A stretch of DNA of 64,000 nt, taken from contig NZ_CP149932.1 of assembly GCF_037949795.1 (NCBI RefSeq), positions 1,291,001-1,355,000 of the forward strand, read 5' to 3'. The stretch is from Thioclava sp. GXIMD2076. Lineage in GTDB: Bacteria; Pseudomonadota; Alphaproteobacteria; Rhodobacterales; Rhodobacteraceae. Shown here in pieces: positions 9,544 to 17,869 of this stretch. Position 1 is the stretch's first letter. The number at the start of each line of letters is the position of its first letter. The notes beneath the pieces are model-generated. The model ran no database searches, was not told the DNA's origin, and worked only from the letters and a program-made list of their open reading frames with translations. Made by a program: the position numbers and the translations under genes.

Positions 9544-10778
9544 TGACCCGCGCCTTCCTGATCGTGATGGACAGTGTGGGGATTGGTGGTGCCCCCGATG
9601 CCGATGCGTTTTTCAATGATGGCACACCCGATACCGGCGCCAATACGCTTGCCCATATCGCGCAGGCCTGTGCGCAAGGGCGTGCCGAAGACGGGCGCTC
9701 TGGCCCGCTGCGGATGCCAACGCTCGACCGGTTGGGGCTGGGGGCGGCGGTGCGGCTCGCCTCGGGCGAGGTGGCCCCCGGGCTTGGGGCCGAACCGCAA
9801 GGGGCATGGGGCGCGGCCAGCGAGATCTCCAAGGGTAAGGACACTCCTTCGGGTCATTGGGAGCTGGCGGGTGTTCCCGTGCCGTGGGACTGGGGCTATT
9901 TCCCCGACAAACAGGACAGCTTCCCGCCGGATCTGGTGGACTTCGTGGCGCGATGCGCGGGCACGGAAGGGATCTTGGGCAATTGCCATGCCTCGGGCAC
10001 CAATATCATCGAGGATCTGGGCGACGCGCATATCCGCACGGGCTGGCCCATCTGCTATACCTCTGTCGATAGCGTCTTCCAGATTGCGGCGCATGAGGAG
10101 ACCTTCGGCCTCGAGCGTCTTCTGCAGCTTTGCCGCGACATCGCCCCGCGTCTGCACGGGATGAAAATCGGGCGGGTCATCGCGCGGCCCTTCACCGGCA
10201 GCGAAGGCAGGTTTATCCGTACACCCAACCGCCGCGATTTCGCCATTGCTCCGCCCGCCCCCACGCTTCTGGACTGGGCGCACGATGCGGGCCGCACGAC
10301 CCATGCAATTGGCAAGATCGGCGATATTTTCAGCCATCGTGGCATTGCCCATCTGCACAAGGGCAAGAATGATGCCGATCTGATGGACCATCTGGTGCGG
10401 CTGGGGACAGAGGCGGAAGAGGGCAGTCTGACCTTTGCCAATTTCGTCGAATTCGACAGTCTCTGGGGGCATCGGCGCAATGTGTCGGGCTATGCGCGGG
10501 CGCTCGAATGGTTCGATCGGGGGGCGGCGCGCTTCCTCGAGACGCTGCGCCCTGGTGATCTGGCGATCTTCACCGCCGATCATGGCAATGACCCGACCTG
10601 GGCGGGCACCGACCATACCCGCGAGCGGGTGCCCGTGCTCGCGGCGGGGCTCGGGGTGCGGGCGCTGGGGCAGGTGGGGTTTGTCGATGTGGCGGCCTCG
10701 GTTGCCGGCCATCTGGGCCTTTCCGTGCCAGCTATGCAAAAAACGGGGAACAGCTTCCTTTTGCACAGTCCCGTTTGA
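9543..10778 (+). CDS. deoB: phosphopentomutase
   Basis: Converts (deoxy)ribose-1-phosphate from the phosphorylase step into (deoxy)ribose-5-phosphate. The 411-aa product belongs to the alkaline-phosphatase-like metalloenzyme superfamily: first metal motif in MDSVGIGGAPDA, the phospho-acceptor Thr region in GKDTPSGHWE, and the C-terminal metal ligands in TADHGNDPTW and GTDHTRERVPV. It starts inside the deoA stop codon (TGATG). The length is normal. No deoC is present in the window, so the resulting deoxyribose-5-phosphate must be used elsewhere. Confidence 0.95.
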   Translation: MTRAFLIVMDSVGIGGAPDADAFFNDGTPDTGANTLAHIAQACAQGRAEDGRSGPLRMPTLDRLGLGAAVRLASGEVAPGLGAEPQGAWGAASEISKGKDTPSGHWELAGVPVPWDWGYFPDKQDSFPPDLVDFVARCAGTEGILGNCHASGTNIIEDLGDAHIRTGWPICYTSVDSVFQIAAHEETFGLERLLQLCRDIAPRLHGMKIGRVIARPFTGSEGRFIRTPNRRDFAIAPPAPTLLDWAHDAGRTTHAIGKIGDIFSHRGIAHLHKGKNDADLMDHLVRLGTEAEEGSLTFANFVEFDSLWGHRRNVSGYARALEWFDRGAARFLETLRPGDLAIFTADHGNDPTWAGTDHTRERVPVLAAGLGVRALGQVGFVDVAASVAGHLGLSVPAMQKTGNSFLLHSPV

Positions 10779-10835
10779 TAGCATAAGGGACAGACCGAAC
10801 CGTTCCGCAGGGAAAGCCACAAGAAGGAGAGGCCA

Positions 10836-11468
10836 ATGGGCCAGCATCTCACCGTCGTCGATCACCCGCTCGTCCAGCACAAGCTGACGCTCATGCGCAA
10901 GGCCGATACCTCCACCGCATCCTTCCGCCAGCTGCTGCGCGAGATCAGCCTGCTTCTGGCCTATGAGGTCACCCGCGATCTGGAGCTGACCACCTTGCGC
11001 ATCGACACCCCGATGCAGCCGATGGATGCGCCGATCCTCGAAGGCAAGAAGCTGGCACTGGTGTCGATCCTGCGCGCGGGCAACGGGCTTCTGGACGGGA
11101 TCCTCGAGCTGATCCCCGCCGCGCGCGTAGGGTTTGTGGGCATGTATCGCGACCCCGAGACGCTCCAGCCGGTGGAATATTACTCCAAACTGCCGAACCT
11201 TCTGGAAGAGCGCATGACCATCGTGGTCGATCCGATGCTGGCCACGGGCAATTCCTCGGTCGCCGCCATCGATCTGGTCAAGAAGAAGGGTGCCAAGAAC
11301 ATCATCTTCCTCTGCCTGCTGGCAGCCCCGGAAGGCGTGGCCCGCATGAAGGAAGCCCATCCCGATGTGCCGGTTGTGACGGCGGCGCTCGACGAATGCC
11401 TCAATGACCACGGTTATATCGTGCCGGGTCTAGGGGATGCGGGTGACCGTATCTTTGGCACCAAATAA
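10836..11468 (+). CDS. upp: uracil phosphoribosyltransferase
   Basis: Recycles uracil with PRPP to UMP, closing the salvage route opened by cdd and deoA. The 210-aa product starts [17 protein letters not shown], typical of Upp, and carries [11 protein letters not shown] and the PRPP-binding loop [21 protein letters not shown] lies 6 nt before the ATG. A 57-bp gap after deoB without a terminator suggests read-through from the operon. No clear terminator follows; a short AGGTA/TACCT repeat (11510-11524) is weak. Confidence 0.96.
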   Translation: MGQHLTVVDHPLVQHKLTLMRKADTSTASFRQLLREISLLLAYEVTRDLELTTLRIDTPMQPMDAPILEGKKLALVSILRAGNGLLDGILELIPAARVGFVGMYRDPETLQPVEYYSKLPNLLEERMTIVVDPMLATGNSSVAAIDLVKKKGAKNIIFLCLLAAPEGVARMKEAHPDVPVVTAALDECLNDHGYIVPGLGDAGDRIFGTK

Positions 11469-11536
11469 GCCATTTGAGCTTTACTTGCGGCCCGTCCTCA
11501 TTCATCTTTAGGTAACTTCTACCTCGAGGATGGAAT

Positions 11537-13078
11537 ATGCGTATGGGCCGCCTGTTGACGAGCACTGTGATCCTAGCGGTTCTGGGCACGGCCGGAGCCG
11601 CTTTCGCCCAAGAGAGCGCCCCCGCCGAACTTCCTCCTGCCTCCTACAAGGGGCGGCAATATGTGGATAGTCAGGGCTGCGTCTTCGTGCGGGGTGGCTT
11701 TGGCAATGTGGTGCGCTGGGTGCCGCGCGTGAATCGTGACCGCACGCCGATCTGTAACTACAAACCTACTTTCGGCAGCAATGAGAAGGTTCTCGATATC
11801 GCGAAATCCGCGCCCGAGGCCACGCCTGCGCCCGTGGAGAAACCCGCGCCCGAGGCCACGCCTGCGCCCGTGGAGAAACCCGCGCCCGCGCCGACAATGG
11901 CCGCCAGCACGCCTGCCGCGAAACCCGTCGCCAAGCCCGCGTCCGATCCTCTGGCAGGCTATAAGGGCGGGCGGAATGCGCCGATGCCCACCATCGCGCT
12001 GACCACCACCCCGCCGCGGATCGGCCGTGCGGTTGCGACAGCGCAGCCCGTGCCTGCCGCAGGTCAGGTGCCCGCCCCCGTTCCCGGCGCGCCGAGCCGC
12101 GTGGCCCCCACGGTCCTTGCCCAGAGCACTCCTGCAGCCTCCGGCTATGTCTCCCCCTATATGCTGCAGGGCGCTGCGCCTGCCGTGACGATCGCCAGCA
12201 CACAGGTGGTCGCAGGTGCAACGACGAGTTGCCCCAACAGCCCCGCCCAGGCCACCCGTTATATGCTCAGCGATGGGCGCTCCGTGTTGCGCTGTGGCGC
12301 TCCGGTGCAGGATCCGGCCAGCTTCATCAATACCGCGAATGTCGGCAACCTGACAGTCCGGACGAGCAGCAACCCGTCGGGCGGTTACCAGTCGCCCTAT
12401 GTCACCGGTGGTGTAGCGGTGGCACAAAACGCCCCGGTTCCGTCGCGCGCCAAGATCAACCATAACACCACCCGTCTGCCCGCACCGGTGCCGAGCAGCA
12501 CCGAGACCGTGACGGTCGGGGCCAGTTCGCAGCAAGCCTACGCCGCCAGCTCGCCCTATGCGATCCCGCGTGAAGTCTATGTGAAGACGCCGAATGCGCC
12601 GGTAAGCCTCGCGCCGGTGGCGATTTCCTCCTCGAACCCGGGTGGATACGAGCCCGCCTTCGATGATGGTCGCCTGAACCCGTTCCGCGGGCCGCGCACG
12701 ACCTCGGGCGATGCGCAGATGCGTCAGCTCTGGGATGACTCCGTGCCCGCCAAGCTGATCCCCTATCCTACGGCCTATGCAGCCCCCCAGCCGTCCGTGC
12801 AGGTCTCTGTCTCGTCAAAATCCCCGCGCACCGCACCCGCGCCGAAAACGCGCAAGGTGGTCGCCTCGGGGCGCTTCGTGCAGGTTGGGGCCTATGCGGA
12901 TGCCTCGAATGCGGCCTCGGCCAAGGCCCGCCTGCGGGCCAGCGGCCTGCCGGTGGCCTCGAGCCGCACGTCCAAGGGGCTGGTGATCGTCTATGCGGGG
13001 CCCTTCGATGGCGGTTCCATTTCCGGTGCTCTGGGCACCGCCCGTCAGGCCGGTTTCCGCGACGCCTATATCCGCTAA
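11537..13078 (+). CDS. secreted SPOR-domain protein
   Basis: A 513-aa exported protein: signal peptide (about 1-24, ending AFA-Q), a conserved Cys-containing N-terminal segment (YVDSQGCVFVRGGFGNVVRW), a long low-complexity Pro/Ala/Ser linker, and a C-terminal SPOR domain (about 435-513, beginning GRFVQVGAYADASNA). SPOR domains bind denuded peptidoglycan glycans at division septa, so a role in cell-wall remodelling in the periplasm is likely, but no enzymatic domain is visible. The linker contains a perfect 36-bp tandem duplication (11810-11881). The ATG at 11537 has GAGGA 6 nt upstream. A strong terminator follows at 13099. Confidence 0.85.
   Translation: MRMGRLLTSTVILAVLGTAGAAFAQESAPAELPPASYKGRQYVDSQGCVFVRGGFGNVVRWVPRVNRDRTPICNYKPTFGSNEKVLDIAKSAPEATPAPVEKPAPEATPAPVEKPAPAPTMAASTPAAKPVAKPASDPLAGYKGGRNAPMPTIALTTTPPRIGRAVATAQPVPAAGQVPAPVPGAPSRVAPTVLAQSTPAASGYVSPYMLQGAAPAVTIASTQVVAGATTSCPNSPAQATRYMLSDGRSVLRCGAPVQDPASFINTANVGNLTVRTSSNPSGGYQSPYVTGGVAVAQNAPVPSRAKINHNTTRLPAPVPSSTETVTVGASSQQAYAASSPYAIPREVYVKTPNAPVSLAPVAISSSNPGGYEPAFDDGRLNPFRGPRTTSGDAQMRQLWDDSVPAKLIPYPTAYAAPQPSVQVSVSSKSPRTAPAPKTRKVVASGRFVQVGAYADASNAASAKARLRASGLPVASSRTSKGLVIVYAGPFDGGSISGALGTARQAGFRDAYIR
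11810..11881 (+). repeat. 36-bp tandem duplication in SPOR gene linker
   Basis: Two identical 36-bp copies (11810-11845, 11846-11881), each encoding APEATPAPVEKP, followed by a partial third start. In-frame, so it only lengthens the linker; it looks like slippage or unequal recombination. Confidence 0.9.
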
Positions 13079-13098
13079 GGGTTAGACCGATCTGTAAG

Positions 13099-13127
13099 AA
13101 AGCCGGCCCCGTGAGGCCGGCTTTTTC
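13099..13127 (+). terminator. Rho-independent terminator of SPOR gene
   Basis: AAAGCCGGCC and GGCCGGCTTT pair around CCGTGA and run into TTTTT, 20 bp after the SPOR stop. It abuts the stop of the convergent gene at 13126. Confidence 0.85.
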
Positions 13128-14145
13128 ATTCGGTGTTGCAAATATCCTGTAATGCGACCCACTGGCTGTCATCGAGAAGCGGCATCGGGGCAGGGGCGCC
13201 CTTGAACGGATCTGCCTCGATCAGGGGCTGCACCTTTTCGCCCGAGGGATCGAGCGCATAGGCATAGGGGGTCGAGGAGACGCCGACCGTCTTGAAGGCC
13301 GCCAGCAGCGCGGTGCTGTCGGGCAGTGGTGCGGATTGATCCAGCATCACACTGTCATAGCCCATCAGATCATCGCTCCCCAATGCCCCCGTTGTCAGGA
13401 GCCGGAACGCCGCGCCGATCCCCGCCCAATCGAGCAGCCGCCGCAGCGGATCATGCGCCTGAGCATCGACCTCGGCGGTGATGATCGCGCCTGCGGCCAC
13501 CTCGGGGGTATCGTATTTCTCCAAGAGATCCTGACCCATGATCACGATCCCGCCGGGCAACCAGCGCACACCGCTCACACCTTCGGGCAGAACGGCAATG
13601 CCTGCGGTGCCGGGAATGCGGGCGGCCAGCTTGCGCAGGGCTTCGTTGCCTGCCTCGCCGCCACAGGGGGCGCCTGTGCGTTTGACGAGATCGCGTAGCA
13701 GATGCTGACCGATCTCCTGACGTGTCGGGGGCGGGGCCACGGAGGCCGCATGGCTGATCAGTGCGCTGGGGAGCCAGAAGCCCCCCCCACCCAGCACAGC
13801 CACCGCGAGACTGGCATAGAGCACGCCGCGCAGCCGTCCAGGATGGGGTTTGCGCGCGGCGATCACTTGATGGACGCGCTCGATGGCGTCGATCATCGTT
13901 TCTTCCTCGATCTCGAGGCGTTCATCGGTCTCTTCGGAGGGCGCATAGATGGCGGGACGCTTGCCCGGATTGATCCGGACCATTGCCGGCAGCGACCAAT
14001 GCGAGATGAAGCGGGTTTCCTTGACCTCGGACAGGACCAGAGAGGCGCGACCGAAAGAGAGGATGACCTCTTGCGGAGCGGCCTCGGCACTTTGTGTCCA
14101 GCGACCAGTCGCCTCGAGGCGATCATATTTCGGTAGGGAAACCAT
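13126..14145 (-). CDS. membrane-anchored protein resembling an inactive M48 peptidase
   Basis: No exact family is recognised. The 339-aa product has a cytoplasmic N-terminal part (1-105, acidic EETDERLEIEEE stretch), one transmembrane helix (about 106-128) and a C-terminal domain of about 200 aa. That domain recalls M48 metalloproteases: a strand-rich VLPEGVSGVRWLPGGIVIMG segment followed by a helix where HExxH would be expected. The helix instead reads ITAEVDAQAHDP (222-233), so the zinc site is missing. The topology would put this domain in the periplasm. It is a single gene, convergent with the SPOR gene. Function unknown; the M48 relation is inference from pattern only. Confidence 0.6.
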   Translation of the reverse strand: MVSLPKYDRLEATGRWTQSAEAAPQEVILSFGRASLVLSEVKETRFISHWSLPAMVRINPGKRPAIYAPSEETDERLEIEEETMIDAIERVHQVIAARKPHPGRLRGVLYASLAVAVLGGGGFWLPSALISHAASVAPPPTRQEIGQHLLRDLVKRTGAPCGGEAGNEALRKLAARIPGTAGIAVLPEGVSGVRWLPGGIVIMGQDLLEKYDTPEVAAGAIITAEVDAQAHDPLRRLLDWAGIGAAFRLLTTGALGSDDLMGYDSVMLDQSAPLPDSTALLAAFKTVGVSSTPYAYALDPSGEKVQPLIEADPFKGAPAPMPLLDDSQWVALQDICNTE

Positions 14146-14247
14146 CTGCTACGTTTCTGTTCTTATCATTGCCATTAAAGATAGACGAACGCGGTGCAGG
14201 GTCAATCAGGTTGATTGCCGTGTCTTATGGGAAGGAGGCGAATCCCA

Positions 14248-14937
14248 TTGCCCAAAGCCGGCATTGTGCGGCAGATTGGGGAAATGATCGTCTCGCATGG
14301 CCGCCGCTATATCTTCGTCCATATTCCCAAGACTGCAGGCACGGCGCTTGCGCTCGCGCTGGAGGCGCGGGCGATGGCCGATGATCTGATGATCGGGGAC
14401 ACGCCCAAGGCCCTGCGTCGCCGCAAGCGTGTGGACGGGATGCGGATGGCGGGGCGGAAGTGGAAACATGCCACACTGTCGGACGGGATCGGTCTCTATA
14501 CGCCCGAGGAAGCGCGCCGGTATTTTACCTTCACGCTGGTGCGCAACCCGTGGGACAGGTTGGTGAGCTACTATCACTGGCTGCGGGGGCAGGGCTTCGA
14601 CCATGGGGCGGTGCATGCGGCAAAGACCTATGGTTTCGGGGCGTTTCTTGCCCAACCGCTGATCCGGCGCAGCCTTCAGGCGCATTCCTACGCCAGCTAT
14701 ATGCGGCTGCCCGATGGAGGGCTGTGCTGTAGCAGCTTCATCCGGCTCGAGCATTTTGTCGAGGATGTAGCGGCGCTGGAGGCGCATTTGGGGTTTGCGC
14801 TTGGCGTCTTGCCTGTCGCCAACCGTTCCGAGCGCGAGGCGGATTACCGTCGGTATTATGATTCTTCCTCGGTCGATCTTGTGGCCGAGATCTGCGCCGA
14901 GGATATCGCGCAATTCAACTATAAATTTAATCGTTAA
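14248..14937 (+). CDS. sulfotransferase family protein
   Basis: Transfers sulfate from PAPS to a carbohydrate or other acceptor (sulfotransferase family 2 type); substrate not predictable. The PAPS 5'-phosphosulfate loop is FVHIPKTAGTAL and the 3'-phosphate motif LVRNPWDRLVSYYHW; the C-terminal NRSE...YRRYYD...FNYKF pattern is typical. The start is ambiguous: TTG 14248 has a good GGAGG 9 nt upstream (229 aa), while ATG 14284 (MIVSHGRRYIFVHIPK) starts closer to the conserved core but has only GGGG at short spacing. Rhodobacterales often carry such small sulfotransferases near surface-glycan genes. It stands alone here, divergent from the M48-like gene. Confidence 0.85.
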   Translation: MPKAGIVRQIGEMIVSHGRRYIFVHIPKTAGTALALALEARAMADDLMIGDTPKALRRRKRVDGMRMAGRKWKHATLSDGIGLYTPEEARRYFTFTLVRNPWDRLVSYYHWLRGQGFDHGAVHAAKTYGFGAFLAQPLIRRSLQAHSYASYMRLPDGGLCCSSFIRLEHFVEDVAALEAHLGFALGVLPVANRSEREADYRRYYDSSSVDLVAEICAEDIAQFNYKFNR

Positions 14938-15113
14938 CGGACTGAATTTCTAAATGGATGCCTCATTTCGAAGCTTTTGTCTTTAAAGAGAAGGGTTTCC
15001 GTAAGGTTTCGCCTTTAATTAACCTTAATTGCGCCGTCGTATTTCCACTACGCAAGGTTGAAACTAGCGTCAGTTCCCCTCGGAGTTGAGGGACTTAGCG
15101 ATGGAGTTTGGTT

Positions 15114-15794
15114 GTGTTTGGGTTGAGAACTGGTTCGGAAGTAAAAAATCCTGCTGTGCGGTCTGCCTTCGACACGCGGCCAAATGCACGGCAGATGTTC
15201 GCCGCATCTTCGGAAGGCAAGACAGAAGGGCTCTGTGAAGGGACATTGGTGCTGACCAAATTCGGGTGGCGCGCGGTCGAGACGCTTCAGGCCGATGACG
15301 AGGTCATGACGTTCGATCATGGATATCGACCCTTGCGCCGGATCGCACGGTCGCTGTCTTTGGCGGGGAGCGCGGATTGTCCCGATCACGGACAGCTCGT
15401 TGCGGTTCCGGCACAGGCTTTGGGTAATCGCGATGCGATCGTCTTGCAGCCAAACCAATATGTGATGATCGAGAGCGATATGGCCGAGGATGCGTTTGGC
15501 GATCCCTTCGTTCTGGTGCCTGCCCATGCGCTCACCGGCTATCGCGGTATCGCGCGGGCCGATACTGCACAGCGCCTGTCCGTCTACACGCTGCAATTTG
15601 CCGATGACGAGGTCATCTATGTTAACGGGGCGGGGCTGGTGCATTGCGGCGGCACTTCGACCGCAGGGCTAGAACAGCTGATCGGGGGCAATCTGCCCTC
15701 CTATATCTCCCTTCCTGTCGAGGCGGCGCGTGCCGTGATTGACGCGCTCAAGGAAGGGGATGAAACCGGCCAAGAGGATGACGCCGCGCTCTGA
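15114..15794 (+). CDS. Hint-domain protein
   Basis: Most of this roughly 226-aa protein (about 40-200) is a hedgehog/intein-type Hint domain: GLCEGTLVLTKFGWRAVETL, DEVMTFDHGYRPLRRI, and a C-terminal YTLQFADDEVIYVNGAGLVHC strand pair. Such stand-alone Hint_2 proteins are frequent in Rhodobacterales; in some, the domain sits on secreted repeat proteins and may perform autoprocessing, but no such partner is joined here. I prefer GTG 15114 (GGAG 7 nt upstream); TTG 15108 is in frame too. An ATG at 15101 is out of frame and gives only 45 codons. No signal peptide is visible. Function unknown. Confidence 0.75.
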   Translation: MFGLRTGSEVKNPAVRSAFDTRPNARQMFAASSEGKTEGLCEGTLVLTKFGWRAVETLQADDEVMTFDHGYRPLRRIARSLSLAGSADCPDHGQLVAVPAQALGNRDAIVLQPNQYVMIESDMAEDAFGDPFVLVPAHALTGYRGIARADTAQRLSVYTLQFADDEVIYVNGAGLVHCGGTSTAGLEQLIGGNLPSYISLPVEAARAVIDALKEGDETGQEDDAAL

Positions 15795-15810
15795 AAAGCG
15801 CGGCGTTGGT
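15781..15810 (+). terminator. terminator-like hairpin at the end of the Hint gene
   Basis: ACGCCGCGCT (15781-15790) and AGCGCGGCGT (15797-15806) form a 10-bp stem overlapping the stop codon, followed by TGGTTT. Confidence 0.6.
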
Positions 15811-15812
15811 TT

Positions 15813-15848
15813 ATGCCGGAGGGCAAGGCTGCCACCTCCCTCCGGCAT
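15813..15848. terminator. inverted repeat between convergent genes
   Basis: ATGCCGGAGGG (15813-15823) and CCCTCCGGCAT (15838-15848) form a perfect 11-bp stem with a 14-nt loop between the Hint gene and the convergent 70-aa gene. The T-run afterwards is weak (CCTTTTG), so it may act mainly on RNA stability. Confidence 0.5.
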
Positions 15849-15863
15849 GCCTTTTGCTGATGA

Positions 15864-16076
15864 TCAGGCTTTGCGCTCGACCAGTTCCGCCTTGAACAGG
15901 CTCAGGCGGGCCGACAGATTATCCTCTCGGAAAACCGAACTGAAATTCTCGAAGATGAATGTAAGCGCTTCGTCCTGCGACAGCCCCGCCTCCTGCGCAA
16001 AACGCTGGAGGCGGCGATAGCCGTCATTGGTCATGGCGGCAGGGAAGCGGCGGGTTAGTCTGAGGCGTTTGGGCAT
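15864..16076 (-). CDS. small basic protein, ribbon-helix-helix-like, function unknown
   Basis: A 70-aa protein, MPKRLRLTRRFPAAMTNDGY at the start. A basic beta-strand-like segment (RLRLTRRFP) followed by two predicted helices (TNDGYRRLQRFAQEAGL and SQDEALTFIFENF) is the order seen in CopG/Arc ribbon-helix-helix DNA-binding proteins. This is structural inference; I do not recognise the family. AGGA lies 6 nt before the ATG. No toxin-like partner gene adjoins it, so an antitoxin role has no support here. Confidence 0.65.
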   Translation of the reverse strand: MPKRLRLTRRFPAAMTNDGYRRLQRFAQEAGLSQDEALTFIFENFSSVFREDNLSARLSLFKAELVERKA

Positions 16077-16155
16077 TGCGATCCTGCTGTTTTTCTCTCG
16101 TTAACCGGAGAATATGGCAAGATTTTGAGTGCATGGACAGAAGAAGGCCGGAGTG

Positions 16156-16252
16156 GTAGGGGCGGGTCCGGTGATCCTGGGCTTTCGGCTTTGCCAGAGT
16201 GGATGGCGGCCGGCCGTGGAAAATGGGTCGGACCGGTGGACGGCGCCCCTAC
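16156..16252. repeat. 97-bp imperfect inverted repeat downstream of MerR gene
   Basis: GTAGGGGCG (16156-16164) is repeated inverted as CGCCCCTAC (16244-16252), with GGTCCG/CGGACC as an inner arm (16165-16170, 16229-16234). It sits in a gene-free gap of about 200 bp. It resembles the ends of a small non-coding mobile element or a long mRNA hairpin; one copy only here. Confidence 0.45.
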
Positions 16253-16276
16253 CTTTGTCTTGTCTTGCAGGCCAGC

Positions 16277-16675
16277 TCAGGCGGCCGAGCTCTCCGCGCG
16301 GCGTTCCTGCAGCTTGCCTTCGCCTGCCGAGATTTCCGCATCCAGCTCGTTGATCGCCGCGGCCAGTTCGTCGCGTTCCCGCTGCATTTCCTGCAGGCGG
16401 ACGCGCGCGAGCTTCAGTGTTTCGGTTAGCTGGGTCACCTGATTGTCGCCGATGCTGTAGAGATCCAGCAGCTGCCGGATATCCTCGAGGCTGAAGCCAA
16501 AACGCTTCCCCCGCAAGATCAGCTTGAGACGGGCCCGGTCGCGGCGGGTAAAGAGCCGCTTCTGGCCTTCTCGTATCGGGAACAGGAGTTCCTTGCTCTC
16601 ATAGAACCGGAGTGTGCGCGGGGTTACCTCGAAGGCGTCGCACATCTCGCGGATCGTCATTACTTCATTTTCCAT
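16277..16675 (-). CDS. MerR-family transcriptional regulator (copy 1)
   Basis: A 132-aa MerR protein: winged helix-turn-helix MTIREMCDAFEVTPRTLRFYE with the MerR hallmark TPRTLRFYE, wing segment KRLFTRRDRARLKLI, then GKRFGFSLEDIRQLLDLY and a long coiled coil (about 85-125). No cysteine effector site, so it is not a metal or redox sensor of the classic type. The start is ATG 16675 with GAGG 6 nt upstream. It resembles the next gene closely (GKRFGFSLE in both), so the pair are paralogs. Members of this subfamily in Rhodobacterales often lie by fatty-acid oxidation genes (recalled); the adjacent thioesterases suggest an acyl-CoA link. Confidence 0.85.
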   Translation of the reverse strand: MENEVMTIREMCDAFEVTPRTLRFYESKELLFPIREGQKRLFTRRDRARLKLILRGKRFGFSLEDIRQLLDLYSIGDNQVTQLTETLKLARVRLQEMQRERDELAAAINELDAEISAGEGKLQERRAESSAA

Positions 16676-16890
16676 CCGTGCCTCACACAGTCTAATGCAC
16701 AGGTAGCAGAGAAATTTCCACCTATGCGTTACTCGATATTTGAAAAAAAATGCGCTTGTGGTGCAGCGCGTTATGCCCGACTGGACAGAATGTCGTGACA
16801 TATAAAAGGCTTTGAATATAAGGTGAAAGCCGGAGCACCACCTAGAGGCGATATGCCTTCCCAAGGGTAAAAGATCAAGTTTCTTTCATG

Positions 16891-17247
16891 TTACTTACTC
16901 TGGGTAAGCGCTTGTTCGCGCAGGTTCCTCAACTCGTCAATCGTCTTGTCCAGCTCGCTGCGCTGCTGTTCCAGAACCACCAACTGACGCTCGGAAAGCT
17001 CCAGAAAGACACGTCTTTGCTCGTCCGTTCCGTCGGTATCATATATCTCGAGCCACTGGCGCAGCTCCTCCAGAGAGAAGCCGAACCGTTTCCCGCGCAG
17101 GATGATCGTCATCCTTGCGACTTCCCTTGGACCATAGAACCTTTTACGCCCCTCACGCATGGGCGCGAGCAGTTCAATGTATTCGTAATAGCGCAGCGTT
17201 CGAGGAGTGACGTCGAATTTTGCACACATTTCCTTCAGGTTGAGCAT
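16891..17247 (-). CDS. MerR-family transcriptional regulator (copy 2)
   Basis: A 118-aa MerR protein with the HTH MLNLKEMCAKFDVTPRTLRYYE, wing KRFYGPREVARM, and ILRGKRFGFSLEELRQWLEIY leading into a C-terminal coiled coil. Clear paralog of the gene at 16277 in the same orientation, separated by 215 bp. The start is ATG 17247, with GGGAGG only 3-4 nt upstream; ATG 17259 (MGRRMLN) is the alternative. It is divergent from the thioesterase at 17396, so the shared 150-bp region, which includes a weak TAAC/GTTA dyad near 17278-17295, is the natural place for its operator. Effector unknown; no conserved cysteines. Confidence 0.85.
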   Translation of the reverse strand: MLNLKEMCAKFDVTPRTLRYYEYIELLAPMREGRKRFYGPREVARMTIILRGKRFGFSLEELRQWLEIYDTDGTDEQRRVFLELSERQLVVLEQQRSELDKTIDELRNLREQALTQSK

Positions 17248-17395
17248 ACGCCTCCCCATTCGTCTCAGTGGCGATACGCTAACAGCACTGGCCGTTATTT
17301 CAACCGCAATCAGCGGTAGCATCCCGGAGGTGAAGGCCCTTGTATTGGGCGCGCGGGGGCAGATACTGTCCGCGAGAAAAAGATGGAGACAGTCC

Positions 17396-17869
17396 ATGAC
17401 CGAGAATAATAAGCCAACATATGATGGCAAAAGCAGCAATTTTTTGATGAATTCTTTCCTTGAGGGTCTTCCCCACTGCAAATCTCTGGATATGCGGATG
17501 GTCGAGGTCTCCGAAGGGAAGGCACGTATGGCGTTGCCATATAACGAAAAATTGATCGGAGATCCGGAGACCGGCGTTGTTCATGGGGGCGCGGTTTCCG
17601 TGCTGATGGATACCTGTTGTGCAACGGCGGTCATGGCCCATCCCGCAAACCCCCAGAGCACCGCGACGCTCGATCTGCGGATCGATTATATGCGCCCGGC
17701 CGTTCCGGGGCAGACGATCACCGCCTCGGCCGAGGTTTACCGCATCTCGCGCAGTGTGGCGTTCGTGCGCGCGATCGCCCGCGACGAGAGTGGCGGGCCC
17801 GATGATGTGCCTGTGGCGCAGGCGACCGCAGCTTTCACGGTCTATCTGCCCGAGGAGGCGGCCCAATGA
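17396..17869 (+). CDS. PaaI-family hotdog thioesterase (first of pair)
   Basis: A 157-aa single hotdog-fold acyl-CoA thioesterase. The active-site loop VVHGGAVSVLMDTCC (HGG 63-65, Asp72) is typical of PaaI-type enzymes that hydrolyse aryl- or short-chain acyl-CoA; RIDYMRPAVPGQTI follows in the central strand. The start ATG 17396 has GGAG 7 nt upstream; the frame remains open further 5' into the MerR promoter region but that part lacks hotdog sequence. Its stop overlaps the start of a second hotdog gene by 4 bp, so the two are translationally coupled and may form a heteromer. Natural substrate unknown. Confidence 0.85.
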   Translation: MTENNKPTYDGKSSNFLMNSFLEGLPHCKSLDMRMVEVSEGKARMALPYNEKLIGDPETGVVHGGAVSVLMDTCCATAVMAHPANPQSTATLDLRIDYMRPAVPGQTITASAEVYRISRSVAFVRAIARDESGGPDDVPVAQATAAFTVYLPEEAAQ

